Shown here in pieces: positions 15,684-23,448 of a DNA stretch of 64,000 nucleotides. Below the pieces are notes generated by a model. The model saw only the letters and a list, made by a program, of their open reading frames with translations. It was not told where the DNA came from and did not search any database. Each line of letters opens with the position of its first letter. The first letter of the stretch is position 1. This DNA is from Lachnospiraceae bacterium (GTDB taxonomy: Bacteria > Bacillota > Clostridia > Lachnospirales > Lachnospiraceae): contig JAKVNF010000001.1 of assembly GCA_022483465.1 (NCBI GenBank), forward strand, positions 1,116,001-1,180,000, read 5' to 3'. The position numbers were made by a program, and so were the translations under genes.

Positions 15684-16625
15684 ATGCGAAACAGCGAGCG
15701 CTACAACGAGGAGAAGGGCCACTACCAGATGACGCCTTTTCAAAAACATGTGCCGGTTCTTGTGCACCGGATTCTGGGACAGAGCCATGGCGGCATCGGT
15801 GAGGACCCCCACAACATCCTCGAGCACTGGCACTCCGACTATGAATTCGTCCTCACCCTCCACGGCTACGCCACCCACTTCATCGACGGCCGGGAGTACA
15901 CGGCGGCGCCGGGAAAGGTCTTTGCGGTCAACTCCGAGAGCATCCACAAGATCCTGCCGGACATCGCCTCCAACCGGAGTCTGACCCCGGGGGAGGCGGC
16001 CGCCATCGTGATCCACATCGAGCAGCACTTTCTTCAGGAGGTACTCCGGGACTATCCCAATGACTACTTCCTGCCGGAATCCGGAAATGACCAGACCGCC
16101 CTCGCCGCCTCCATCCAGAGAATCGCGGAGGTCTTCCCCGAGGGGTACCGGGTGGCGGGGTATGAGTGGCTCCACATCATGAGCGCGGTGGATGAGTTTT
16201 TGTACCTGCTCTGCCGGGACCGGCTGGTCTCCCGGGAGGTGTACTTTCCCATCAACCGGGCCAAGAACCAAGAGCGGCTCCGGGGCGTTCTCATGTATGT
16301 CGCGGACCACTACACCGAGGAGCTCTCCCAGCAGGAGGTCGCCGGAAAGTTCTACTTCTCCAAGGAGTACTTTGCGCGGTTTTTCAAGGAGTGCACCGGC
16401 GTGACCTTCATGTCCTACGTGACGAGATTCCGCCTCGACAAGGCCCGGGACGCCCTGCTTTCCACCAACGACGGCGTCCTGGAGATCGCCCTGCAGAACG
16501 GCTTTTCTGATTCCAGAGGTCTCATCAACGCGTTCAAGAAGTACTACGACGACACGCCGCTCCAGTACCGGAAGAAGGCAAAGCAGGGACAGGCACCGCA
16601 GATGGTCTCAGTGCAGCAGCCGTAA
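15684..16625 (+). CDS. AraC-family transcriptional regulator of the tannase operon
   Basis: A 313-residue protein from an ATG 8 nt after AAAGGAG. The N-terminal half is a cupin-like sensing domain with metal- or ligand-binding histidines (HWHSDYEFVLTLHG, near residues 50-63). The C-terminal third has two helix-turn-helix motifs (SQQEVAGKFYFSKEYFARFFK and the following VLEIALQNGFSDSRGLINAFKK segment) typical of HTH_18. It is divergent from the tannase-ubiD-ubiX-transporter operon and most likely activates it in response to gallate or a galloyl ester. The paired TTGCGTCA sites between the genes are the probable binding sites. Confidence 0.88.
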   Translation: MRNSERYNEEKGHYQMTPFQKHVPVLVHRILGQSHGGIGEDPHNILEHWHSDYEFVLTLHGYATHFIDGREYTAAPGKVFAVNSESIHKILPDIASNRSLTPGEAAAIVIHIEQHFLQEVLRDYPNDYFLPESGNDQTALAASIQRIAEVFPEGYRVAGYEWLHIMSAVDEFLYLLCRDRLVSREVYFPINRAKNQERLRGVLMYVADHYTEELSQQEVAGKFYFSKEYFARFFKECTGVTFMSYVTRFRLDKARDALLSTNDGVLEIALQNGFSDSRGLINAFKKYYDDTPLQYRKKAKQGQAPQMVSVQQP

Positions 16626-16814
16626 CAGTCCCGCCACAAGGGCGATGCCCCCCGCCGGCACCAGCAGAAGGTACAGGCAGCAGACCCCGCAGCAGACCCT
16701 GCCGTTCCCGCCGCCCCCGCCATGATGCCGGGCTGCGTCCTTCATGAGCTCATAGTCCATCAGGTCATCAAAGAAATCGTCGCTCCTGCCGTTTCCATCC
16801 CAGTCGATAAACAT
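16608..16814 (-). CDS. Small membrane protein of unknown function
   Basis: A 68-residue frame with a strong ribosome binding site (AGGGGGAG, 9 nt before ATG). The N-terminal half is acidic (FIDWDGNGRSDDFFDDLMDY), followed by a His-Gly linker, a Cys-rich patch (VCCGVCCLY) and one hydrophobic segment. The last 18 bp overlap the convergent AraC gene. I do not recognise a family. The acidic EF-hand-like DGNGRSDD stretch could bind a divalent metal, but this is inference. The SD contains the GAGGGGGAG sequence that would pair with the C-rich sRNAs. Confidence 0.55.
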   Translation of the reverse strand: MFIDWDGNGRSDDFFDDLMDYELMKDAARHHGGGGGNGRVCCGVCCLYLLLVPAGGIALVAGLLRLLH

Positions 16815-16845
16815 GATAAGCTTCTCCCCCTCTTCTGCTCCTCTC

Positions 16846-17544
16846 TCACCACACCTGCAGGACCTTCGCCTGCTCCCTCTCTGCGATCTTCTCCGTCAGG
16901 TTGACCCAGCCCTTGCAGTGATCCAGGATCACCGAGTCTGAGGTGATGACAAAGTCCTTATCCCAGAGCGCCCTGTCCACGCCACGAAAGATCAGGATGT
17001 CGAGATCCATCGGGATCTTTTCGCCAAGCTCTGCAATCCTTGTCTTGAGCCTTCCGGAGTTGGAGACCGGCTCATCGAGGAGGATCACTGCCTTCTCTGC
17101 GCCCGCCTGCTGCAGGGCTGTCAGGAGAAGCAGGATCGCCCCATCCGTCTCCGGGATCAGCCGGTAGGTTCCCCGGAGCGAGGCAAGGTCCCGGATGCAG
17201 CCGTCCATCCCGCGAAACAGGGGCGAGCGGCTGAGCAAAACCTCCAGGGTGATGATCTCGTTGAATCCATCGACCCAGACCTTCTGACCAGAGAGCTCCG
17301 ACAGCGCTCTCTGGCTGTCCCTCCGCATCAGGAGCTCTGCTTTGATCCCGATGCTGCGCACAATGGCAAGGCGCTGCCTCTCGGAGAGCAGGAAGTGGTT
17401 TCCCACAAACACCGAGGCGGACTTTGCGTCGTACCCCTCCTCCAGAAGCCAGGAGATCTGGCTGGAGGCCCGGCGCAGCACCGGCAGCGCCTCCTCCCCG
17501 AAGTTCTCGGTATCCTCCGGCACAAAGCCGCGCCGTGCGTTCAT
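16846..17544 (-). CDS. DUF434-family protein
   Basis: A 232-residue protein. The ATG at 17544 has GAGG 7 nt upstream; the open frame extends to 17613 without a site. It begins NARRGFVPEDTENFGEEALP, then SQISWLLEEGYDAKSASVFVGNHFLLSERQR, which is typical of DUF434. A GFNEIITLEVLLSR and DGCIRDLASLRGTYR region follows, and the C-terminal half resembles a nucleotide-binding fold (AVILLDEPVSNSGRL). Function is unknown; the family has been linked to RNA or nucleotide metabolism only loosely. It is followed by kptA upstream on the same strand, 132 bp away. Confidence 0.7.
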   Translation of the reverse strand: MNARRGFVPEDTENFGEEALPVLRRASSQISWLLEEGYDAKSASVFVGNHFLLSERQRLAIVRSIGIKAELLMRRDSQRALSELSGQKVWVDGFNEIITLEVLLSRSPLFRGMDGCIRDLASLRGTYRLIPETDGAILLLLTALQQAGAEKAVILLDEPVSNSGRLKTRIAELGEKIPMDLDILIFRGVDRALWDKDFVITSDSVILDHCKGWVNLTEKIAEREQAKVLQVW

Positions 17545-17676
17545 CTCCATACCTCGCTGAGGCAAAATCCGCGAATGCGGTCTTGCCGAATGCGGCAGCC
17601 GGTGCACCAGCACCGCTGCTGCTTGTAAGTCCTGCTGCGCAAGACTTTTCCTGCATCAGCAGGGCGTTCGAACCCT

Positions 17677-18228
17677 CTACTCCCTTGTCAGGAACTGCCT
17701 CGGCACCTGCTTGGTCAGCCACACGCCGTTGGCGGAGCGATAAAACCGATGCCCCGCCTCTCTCATGCCGCGGCAGTCCACGCGGAAAAGGACAGGCCTG
17801 CCGTGCCTTGTGCCGACCTTTTCTGCCGTCTCCCGGTCCCCGGAGAGGTGCACGTAGAGCCTTCCCATGGGAAGGAGCCCCTCCGCGAGGATGCCGGGCA
17901 CCGACTTCTCTCCGGTGCCGTGCCAGAGAAGATCCGGGGGCGCGGTCTCCGAAAGCTCCACATCCACCGGCACCGAGTGGCCCTGGTTTGCCCGGATCTT
18001 CGTGTGATCTTCGTTGAAGGCATAGCGGGTCTTTTCATCGGTCCGCACGATCTCTTCGAGAAGGTCCCGGTCGATCCGGTGCTTTCCGGTCTTATTGATG
18101 CCCTGGATCAGCTCCTCCACATCCGCCCAGCCGTGGGCATCCAGAGTGATGCCCGCATCCTCGGGGTGGTGCCGCAGGATCCGGGCGAGAAATTTGCTGG
18201 TTCTGGTGCGCTCCTTATTTTCTGCCAC
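17677..18228 (-). CDS. kptA: RNA 2'-phosphotransferase KptA/Tpt1
   Basis: A 183-residue protein, the usual bacterial KptA length. The enzyme moves a 2'-phosphate from RNA to NAD, giving ADP-ribose 1'',2''-cyclic phosphate. The N-terminal winged-helix part has SKFLARILRHHPEDAGI (residues 11-27); the NAD-binding half has LLWHGTGEKSVPGILAEGL and MGRLYVHLSGDRETAEKVG, with the conserved His-Gly-Thr and Arg residues. Bacteria lack the fungal type of tRNA splicing that makes its classical substrate, so its role here is unclear; ADP-ribosylation of RNA ends or repair are proposals for the family. Confidence 0.92.
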   Translation of the reverse strand: MAENKERTRTSKFLARILRHHPEDAGITLDAHGWADVEELIQGINKTGKHRIDRDLLEEIVRTDEKTRYAFNEDHTKIRANQGHSVPVDVELSETAPPDLLWHGTGEKSVPGILAEGLLPMGRLYVHLSGDRETAEKVGTRHGRPVLFRVDCRGMREAGHRFYRSANGVWLTKQVPRQFLTRE

Positions 18229-18252
18229 CGCTGCCTCCCCCTGCCGGCTGAA

Positions 18253-18615
18253 CTATATCGCGGTCAGTTTTCCCGAAAGATACGCCTGCAGCCCCGCCTG
18301 GGTGCTCCCGTCAAAGAAGCAGCAGCGAATGCCCGCCTCCTTCAAGAGGTGTGCTGCCCGCAGCCCCGCCTCCCGGCAGATCACCACATCCACCTTCAGG
18401 TCTTTGAGCTACCGGATGATGGCATCCGTCTTCGTATCCTGAATCGACAGCATGTTTTTGCGCACCATGCGCTTTTTCTCAACGGTGTAGAACATAAAGT
18501 ACGCTGTCTGCTCCAGGATCGGGATGTCTCCGCCTCCTGCATATCCCACTGCAACAAATTCCGAGAGGGATGTCTTCTGCAGGATCACCCGGTCGTCCCG
18601 TCTTCCAAACAACAT
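18253..18615 (-). pseudogene. NifX/NifB-like iron-molybdenum cofactor-binding domain protein, interrupted by TAG
   Basis: The frame from the ATG at 18615 (AGGA 6 nt upstream) runs 68 residues to a TAG at 18409-18411 and then continues in the same frame for 51 codons to 18253. The two halves join into one domain: VAVGYAGGGDIPILEQTAYF at the front and LKVDVVICREAGLRAAHLLK plus AGLQAYLSGKL at the back, the pattern of the dinitrogenase iron-molybdenum cofactor (NifX/NifB C-terminal) family. The position of the stop is normally Glu in such proteins (ELKDL), so GAG to TAG is likely. Proteins of this type are small metal-cluster carriers or regulators. Confidence 0.7.
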
Positions 18616-18755
18616 GATCTGTCCTACTGATACACACCTCTAATTGTAGTACGCCTCTCCGTACACGGCAATCATACCGCCTGCAGGAATTTTGCCTCTC
18701 CCTGCAACCTTCCGCCGTCTCCTGTTGTCTTCCAAGGTGCAGGACGATAAAACAT

Positions 18756-19364
18756 GTGATATCGATGCAGACAGAAAACCAAAGAAAGCAGACGCAAATG
18801 AGAGACGCAGAGATCATAGAACTATATTGGAAGCGGGATCAACGGGCAATCCGGGAGACCCAGAACAGCTATCAGCGCTACTGCGGCAGGATCGCAGCGA
18901 ACCTCCTCGCCAGCTATGAGGACAGGGAGGAATGCCTGAACGATACCTGGCTCAACACCTGGAACTCGATCCCTCCGCAGAGGCCGGACAGCCTGAAGGC
19001 CTACGTGGCGAAGATCACGCGGAACCTGGCCCTCAACCGGATCAAGCACGACCGGGCAGGAAAGCGCTCCACCGGGGAGGCGGACGCCTCCTTCGAGGAG
19101 CTCGAGCAGCTCGAGAGCTTTTCCTCCGACAGCGTGGAGGATCAGATCGGGGCCAAGGCCCTCGCCGGGGAGATCAACGCGTTTCTCGCAGCCCAGCCCC
19201 TGGAAAAGCGCAAGCTCTTTGTGCGGCGGTATTTCTACTTCGACAGCGTGCAGGACATCGCAGACCGCTATGACATGAAGGAGAGCACCGTCAAATCCAC
19301 GCTCCTTCGGATGCGCCGGGAACTGGCAAAGCGTCTTGACACAGACATGGGAGGCATCAGATGA
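18756..19364 (+). CDS. ECF-type RNA polymerase sigma factor
   Basis: A 202-residue sigma-70-family protein. The start is uncertain: GTG at 18756 has AGGA 11 nt upstream; ATG at 18765 or 18798 are alternatives. Region 2 is seen in DREECLNDTWLNTWNSIP and PDSLKAYVAKITRNLALNRIK; region 4 in KLFVRRYFYFDSVQDIADRYDMKESTVKSTLLRMRREL (split here for length). The stop overlaps the start of the anti-sigma gene by 4 bp (ATGA), so the two are translationally coupled. The pair resembles SigV-RsiV of Bacillus, which answers lysozyme and cell-wall stress. Confidence 0.88.
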   Translation: MISMQTENQRKQTQMRDAEIIELYWKRDQRAIRETQNSYQRYCGRIAANLLASYEDREECLNDTWLNTWNSIPPQRPDSLKAYVAKITRNLALNRIKHDRAGKRSTGEADASFEELEQLESFSSDSVEDQIGAKALAGEINAFLAAQPLEKRKLFVRRYFYFDSVQDIADRYDMKESTVKSTLLRMRRELAKRLDTDMGGIR

Positions 19365-20203
19365 ACAAGACAAAAATGGCAGAAGCAATGGGTGAGATCG
19401 ATGACCGGTATGTTCTCGAGGCAGACATGGCCCCGGCAAGGGCAAGCCATCTCACATTTCCGCGGGCAGCCAGATGGGCAGTGGGGATCGCCGCGCTGCT
19501 TTCGATCTCGGTCCTGGTCCCAAATGTGAGCAGTCAGGCAGCCGAGACCCTGGGGAACCTGCCGGTGGTGGGCGCCTACTTCCGGCTCGTGACCTTCCGG
19601 GACTGGGACTATGAGGATGCAAGCCACTCCGCCAGCGTCCACGTGGAAAATGTGGAGGCAGACGGCGCAGAGACCGGCAGCGCTGCTGCAGAGGCTGCAT
19701 CCAACATCAACCTCGACATGAACCTCATCACGGACCAGCTCATGACCGAGTTCAAGGCACAGGTTCAGGCAGACGGGTACTCTGCCCTGGACATCTCCAC
19801 GGATGTGGTCACGGACAGTGACCGGTACTATGTCGTAAAGCTCTCCACCTTCGTCTCGGAGGCGGACGGCTATCAGGAGTCCCACTACTACACCATCGAC
19901 AAGACGACCGGTGAGGAAGTGACATTGAAATCCCTGTTTGCCGGCACCGGCACTGACTACATCACTGCGGTCAGTGACGAGATCAAGCGGCAAATGAGGG
20001 AGAATCACGAGAAGGATTCCAATAAGACCTACTGGCTGGACGATCCGCTCCTTGGGGATCAGAACTTCACCTCCATCACCGACAGCACCCAGTTCTACAT
20101 CAATGCAGACGGGCACCTTGTTATCGCCTTTGCCGAGGGCGACGTGGCGCCGATGTCCATGGGAGAGCAGGAATTTATCATGCCGAATAGCATCTGGAAG
20201 TAA
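19361..20203 (+). CDS. RsiV-like membrane anti-sigma factor (DUF3298 domain)
   Basis: A 280-residue protein with a short cytoplasmic N-terminus, one membrane span (about residues 35-55, WAVGIAALLSISVLVPNV) and a long extracytoplasmic part. The outer part has the DUF3298/RsiV layout: a mixed fold with SHYYTIDKTTGEEVTLKSLF and TQFYINADGHLVIAF near the end. B. subtilis RsiV (285 residues) binds lysozyme directly and is then cut to free SigV. The start overlaps the sigma gene stop by 4 bp. The ligand here is not known. A strong terminator follows. Confidence 0.85.
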   Translation: MNKTKMAEAMGEIDDRYVLEADMAPARASHLTFPRAARWAVGIAALLSISVLVPNVSSQAAETLGNLPVVGAYFRLVTFRDWDYEDASHSASVHVENVEADGAETGSAAAEAASNINLDMNLITDQLMTEFKAQVQADGYSALDISTDVVTDSDRYYVVKLSTFVSEADGYQESHYYTIDKTTGEEVTLKSLFAGTGTDYITAVSDEIKRQMRENHEKDSNKTYWLDDPLLGDQNFTSITDSTQFYINADGHLVIAFAEGDVAPMSMGEQEFIMPNSIWK

Positions 20204-20227
20204 GCGGCAGTGCCGCCTGAGCAGGCA

Positions 20228-20278
20228 TAAAAGGGGAGCGGGAGAAAGACCGTTGACGTCTTTCTTCCGCTCCTTTTT
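20228..20278 (+). terminator. Intrinsic terminator of the sigma/anti-sigma operon
   Basis: Long inverted repeat AAAAGGGGAGCGG...AAAGAC / GTCTTT...CCGCTCCTTTTT with a T-run. Confidence 0.8.
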
Positions 20279-20294
20279 GTATTGCGCTAAGGTT

Positions 20295-20816
20295 TTATGG
20301 CAGCTCCGGGAACCGCTTCTCCAGCTCCTCGGTGAAGGCGGGCCTTCCGACATACGGCCCTCTTATCTCCTTCAGAATAATCGGAAGTGCGATGTCGGCC
20401 TCTGGTATGTCCTGAAGGGAGGCGAGCTTTTCTGCGACGGCAGCATGCTGAGAACGGGTATGGGCATTGCCCGCCTCCCTCTTGAACGCATCGCAGTACA
20501 GTACGAAGAGAAACAGCGGATCTGTCTTCCGCAGGGCCTTCGCAGCCCGGTCTGCCTCCTGCATGTCCCCACCGCCAAAGTAGGCTGCTCTCTCAGAAGC
20601 TCGGCATAGAAATGCCCGTTTCCGGTCTTTTCCGCCAGGCTCTTCTGAATCGACCCTGCAGCGGCACACAAGAATCGGCCAGAGGTCCTCCGGAAATGCC
20701 GCCCTCCAGGTATCGTATTTTGCGATGTCCTCCGGTGTGCTGCTGCAGAAGGCCTCAAAGTCCCGATAGCGCTGCAGCACCGTCTCCTCCAGTCTCTGCA
20801 GCTGTTCCCGGTGCAC
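20295..20816 (-). CDS. Hypothetical protein, possibly the C-terminal half of an interrupted gene
   Basis: A 173-residue frame that can start at GTG (20816). It is mainly helical and charged (for example QLQRLEETVLQRYRDFEAF and ALRKTDPLFLFVLYCDAF). No family was recognised. The frame is the same as that of the gene at 20844-21314, from which it is separated only by a TGA and nine codons. The two may therefore be one ~330-residue gene with a nonsense mutation, or two coupled genes; AAAGGAT just before the GTG is too close for a good ribosome binding site, which favours interruption. Confidence 0.45.
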   Translation of the reverse strand: MHREQLQRLEETVLQRYRDFEAFCSSTPEDIAKYDTWRAAFPEDLWPILVCRCRVDSEEPGGKDRKRAFLCRASERAAYFGGGDMQEADRAAKALRKTDPLFLFVLYCDAFKREAGNAHTRSQHAAVAEKLASLQDIPEADIALPIILKEIRGPYVGRPAFTEELEKRFPELP

Positions 20817-20843
20817 GGTATCCTTTGTCTCGGGGCTCTGTAT

Positions 20844-21314
20844 TCACTTCGCGAACCGGGTCAGCGCACACCAGGAAAGAAGCGGATCGTCCGCCTGATC
20901 GATGATCTTCATCGTCTCCTCATAGGAGGAATCGTGACTCCCGCAGGCAAGCTCACCCACGATCTTCCTCGGCGAATCCCCCCGGAGGAGCCGAAGCGGC
21001 GCAATCCACCGGTTCCAGTTCTCCTCCGTCTGGCTCCCCTCCGCGATTGCCTCCGCCCTTCTCTTTTTGGCAAAGGCAGGGAGCGGATCCGCAAAGGGTG
21101 CCTTCGTGAACCCGGAAAAGAGGAAACCGAGCAGGAGGTCCTCCTGGAAGTCAATGATGGCGCCATCAGCACTGTCGATGAGTTCCGACAGCATCCTCTC
21201 CTGAAGCTTCTCGTCCGCCCGTTCCAGGTGCCGGTTGATCCAGTTCGAATAGGCAGAGCTTGCGCTCTCCGACACCATTTCGGTGCTGTTGAGATCCAGG
21301 TTCCGATCCGCCAT
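20844..21314 (-). CDS. Hypothetical protein, possibly the N-terminal half of an interrupted gene
   Basis: A 156-residue frame beginning MADRNLDLNSTEMV. It is mostly alpha-helical by composition, with no signal peptide, membrane span or motif that I know. The TGA at 20844-20846 is followed in frame by the coding sequence at 20295-20816. No strong ribosome binding site is visible at the ATG. It may be a decaying gene. About 275 bp upstream, the next gene (21592) is on the other strand. Confidence 0.45.
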   Translation of the reverse strand: MADRNLDLNSTEMVSESASSAYSNWINRHLERADEKLQERMLSELIDSADGAIIDFQEDLLLGFLFSGFTKAPFADPLPAFAKKRRAEAIAEGSQTEENWNRWIAPLRLLRGDSPRKIVGELACGSHDSSYEETMKIIDQADDPLLSWCALTRFAK

Positions 21315-21539
21315 CGCCAGGAGTTCTTACCGTGTGTATTTTTTATCTGCCTTTTCCCTTCCCTTGCTGTATGACCTGCTCCAACGATAGAGTTGATTTT
21401 GCACTTCTGCCAAGATTTGTCTTCTGCTTGGCAGCCTGTACATTGCCCGTACATTGAAAAAACAGCACTTGAAGCATCCCGGGAATCATGATAGAGTAAC
21501 GCCGTTGCAAAATTTCATATGGTCAAATTGGAAACGCAC

Positions 21540-21588
21540 AATCCTCCAGGGATGATAACGAACAACACATATCAGTACCCGGAGGATT
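21540..21588 (+). promoter_or_regulatory. SD-sequestering hairpin in the leader of the DUF2798 gene
   Basis: AATCCTCC (21540-21547) is the exact complement of GGAGGATT (21581-21588), which contains the ribosome binding site of the gene starting at 21592. Neighbouring AGGG and CCC extend the pairing. The 33-nt interior could hold a regulatory fold. In the folded state the SD is fully paired, so translation would be off. Confidence 0.55.
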
Positions 21589-21591
21589 TTT

Positions 21592-22089
21592 ATGCCCAAA
21601 ACCAAGTTTCAAAACGTCGTCTTCACCGCCATCATGGCCTTCTGCATGGTCTACGGGATGATCGTCTACAACATCTCCCTGGCCCGCGGCGGGGTCTCTC
21701 CCACCAGCTTTCTTGCCGCCTTCCACGAGATCCCGATCATGATGCCGATTGCCTTTGTGCTGGAGATCACCATCGTGGGAAAGCTCGCCGCAAGGATCGT
21801 CTTCTCCGTGCTTCGCCCCACCGACCGGCCACAGTTTGTCACCTATGCGATGTCCCTTGTCATCTGTGCGATCATGTGTCCCATCATGAGCCTTATCGCG
21901 ACCATTCTCTTCAAGGACAGCAAGACCTTCTCCACCTTTATCCAGACCTGGGCCATGAATTTCCCGATGGCGCTCCTGTATCAGATGTTCTACTGCGGCC
22001 CCTTTGTGCGGCTTCTCTACCGCACCCTCTTCCGTGTGAGAAAGACCGCAGAGGAACAGACCAAGACCCTTTCCCGGATCTCTGCCTGA
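21592..22089 (+). CDS. DUF2798 membrane protein
   Basis: A 165-residue protein with four predicted membrane spans (FTAIMAFCMVYGMIVYNI; IPIMMPIAFVLEITIVGKLA; MSLVICAIMCPIMSLIATIL; WAMNFPMALLYQMFYCGP), the pattern of DUF2798, where each repeat has a MxxxMxxYN-type start. Function is unknown; it lies in the cytoplasmic membrane. GGAGG is 9 nt before the ATG and can pair with an upstream complement (21540-21547), suggesting translational control. It is a single-gene unit closed by a terminator. Confidence 0.8.
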   Translation: MPKTKFQNVVFTAIMAFCMVYGMIVYNISLARGGVSPTSFLAAFHEIPIMMPIAFVLEITIVGKLAARIVFSVLRPTDRPQFVTYAMSLVICAIMCPIMSLIATILFKDSKTFSTFIQTWAMNFPMALLYQMFYCGPFVRLLYRTLFRVRKTAEEQTKTLSRISA

Positions 22090-22112
22090 TCTTCCCCATC
22101 TGAAAAGAAAAG

Positions 22113-22163
22113 TGCCCTGCACAGGCTCTCCGTTTTCCCAGGAAGCCCGTGCAGGGCATTTTT
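22113..22163 (+). terminator. Intrinsic terminator
   Basis: TGCCCTGCACAGGC / GCCCGTGCAGGGCA followed by five Ts, after the DUF2798 gene. Confidence 0.8.
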
Positions 22164-22281
22164 GCATGTCTGCCCTCCCGCTTCCCATCGGGGCATCGCC
22201 CATCGTCTTTTCGCAGCTGCCCCGGGATAGTATACTGGAGAAGACAGCCTGCCGGATGCCGTGCAGGAAAGAGGATGCGAC

Positions 22282-23448
22282 ATGAACGAGAGGCTCAATG
22301 CAGTACTGGAACAGATGGGACGGATGGTCATCGACGGGTCCATGGGAACCGCGCTGAAGGCGCTCGGAGCAGACCTTGACACCCGTCTCTGGACGGCGCA
22401 GTGTCTCATTGACCGGCCGGAGCTGGTGGAGACCGTGCACCGGGACTACTTCCGCGCCGGTGCCGACTGCGGCATCACAGACAGCTACCAGGCATCGATC
22501 CCGGGGCTTGTCGAGAGCGGATACCGGGAGGCGGAAGCCGAGGAGATCATCGCCCGCTCTGTCCGTGTCCTGAAGAGAGGAAGGGCCAGATGGTGGGAGG
22601 AAGAGGGCCGGTTTCAGAATCGCGCCTTTCCCCTCTGCCTGGCCTCTGTGGGCCCCTATGGTGCCTACCTCGCTGACGGATCAGAGTACCAGGGCAGGTA
22701 CGGGGTCAGCAGGGAGGTCCTCCAGCGCTTTCACAGGAGGCGGATGGAGATCCTGCTCTCCGAGTCCCCGGATCTGCTCCTCTTTGAGACCCAGCCCTCC
22801 CTGAGAGAGGTTCTTGTGGAGACCGCCCTCGCGGAGGAACTCGGTGCGGACTACTGGGTGAGCTTCTCCTGCCTGGACGGGTCGCACCTGTGTGACGGCA
22901 CGGGGATTCAGACCGCGGCAGAGGCCCTCGCGCAGGATCACCCGCACCTTGTGATGCTGGGCGTCAACTGCACCGCACCGAAATTCATCGTGCCGCTGAT
23001 CCAGGCCCTCCGCGGGGTGACGGATCTTCCCATTGCCGTCTACCCAAACAGCGGTGCCGTGTACGATCCCGGGACCAGGGCCTGGACCGGGGATGGCTCC
23101 GCTGCCGCTTTCTACGGCTATGCACGGTCCTTCTTTGCGGCAGGGGCCATGGCCGTCGGCGGCTGCTGCACCACCGATGCGGCGCACATAAGGCAGGTCG
23201 TGAGGGCGAGAGCGGATTTTCTCGGGGGACCGAGAACAATTCTGAGGAAGTACGGATTCCCGCCGGGAAGCGGCGGAACAGAAAGGAGACAGAATGGACA
23301 TACTGGAGAGTCTGAAGACAAGGCGGAGCGTGCGGAAATTTACCGCAGAGAGGGTACCGGAGGAGCTTCTAGCGCGAGTTGTGGAGGCAGGCCTCTATGC
23401 CCCCACCGGCATGGGGAGGCAGGCGCCGGTCATCCTGAAGATCACTGA
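22282..23448 (+). CDS. mmuM: Homocysteine S-methyltransferase
   Basis: From the ATG at 22282 (GAGG 7 nt upstream) the frame gives 388 residues. The enzyme methylates homocysteine to methionine using S-methylmethionine or a related donor. The N-terminus has VIDGSMGTALKALGADL; zinc ligands are seen at GVNCTAP and GGCCTT, as in the Pfam S-methyl_trans family. MmuM is normally about 300-315 residues; here the last 50-60 residues after the RADFLGGPRT region are basic, low-complexity and overlap the next gene by 155 bp in another frame. This suggests a lost stop or a frameshift near 23230-23290. The catalytic part is complete. Confidence 0.85.
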   Translation: MNERLNAVLEQMGRMVIDGSMGTALKALGADLDTRLWTAQCLIDRPELVETVHRDYFRAGADCGITDSYQASIPGLVESGYREAEAEEIIARSVRVLKRGRARWWEEEGRFQNRAFPLCLASVGPYGAYLADGSEYQGRYGVSREVLQRFHRRRMEILLSESPDLLLFETQPSLREVLVETALAEELGADYWVSFSCLDGSHLCDGTGIQTAAEALAQDHPHLVMLGVNCTAPKFIVPLIQALRGVTDLPIAVYPNSGAVYDPGTRAWTGDGSAAAFYGYARSFFAAGAMAVGGCCTTDAAHIRQVVRARADFLGGPRTILRKYGFPPGSGGTERRQNGHTGESEDKAERAEIYRREGTGGASSASCGGRPLCPHRHGEAGAGHPEDH

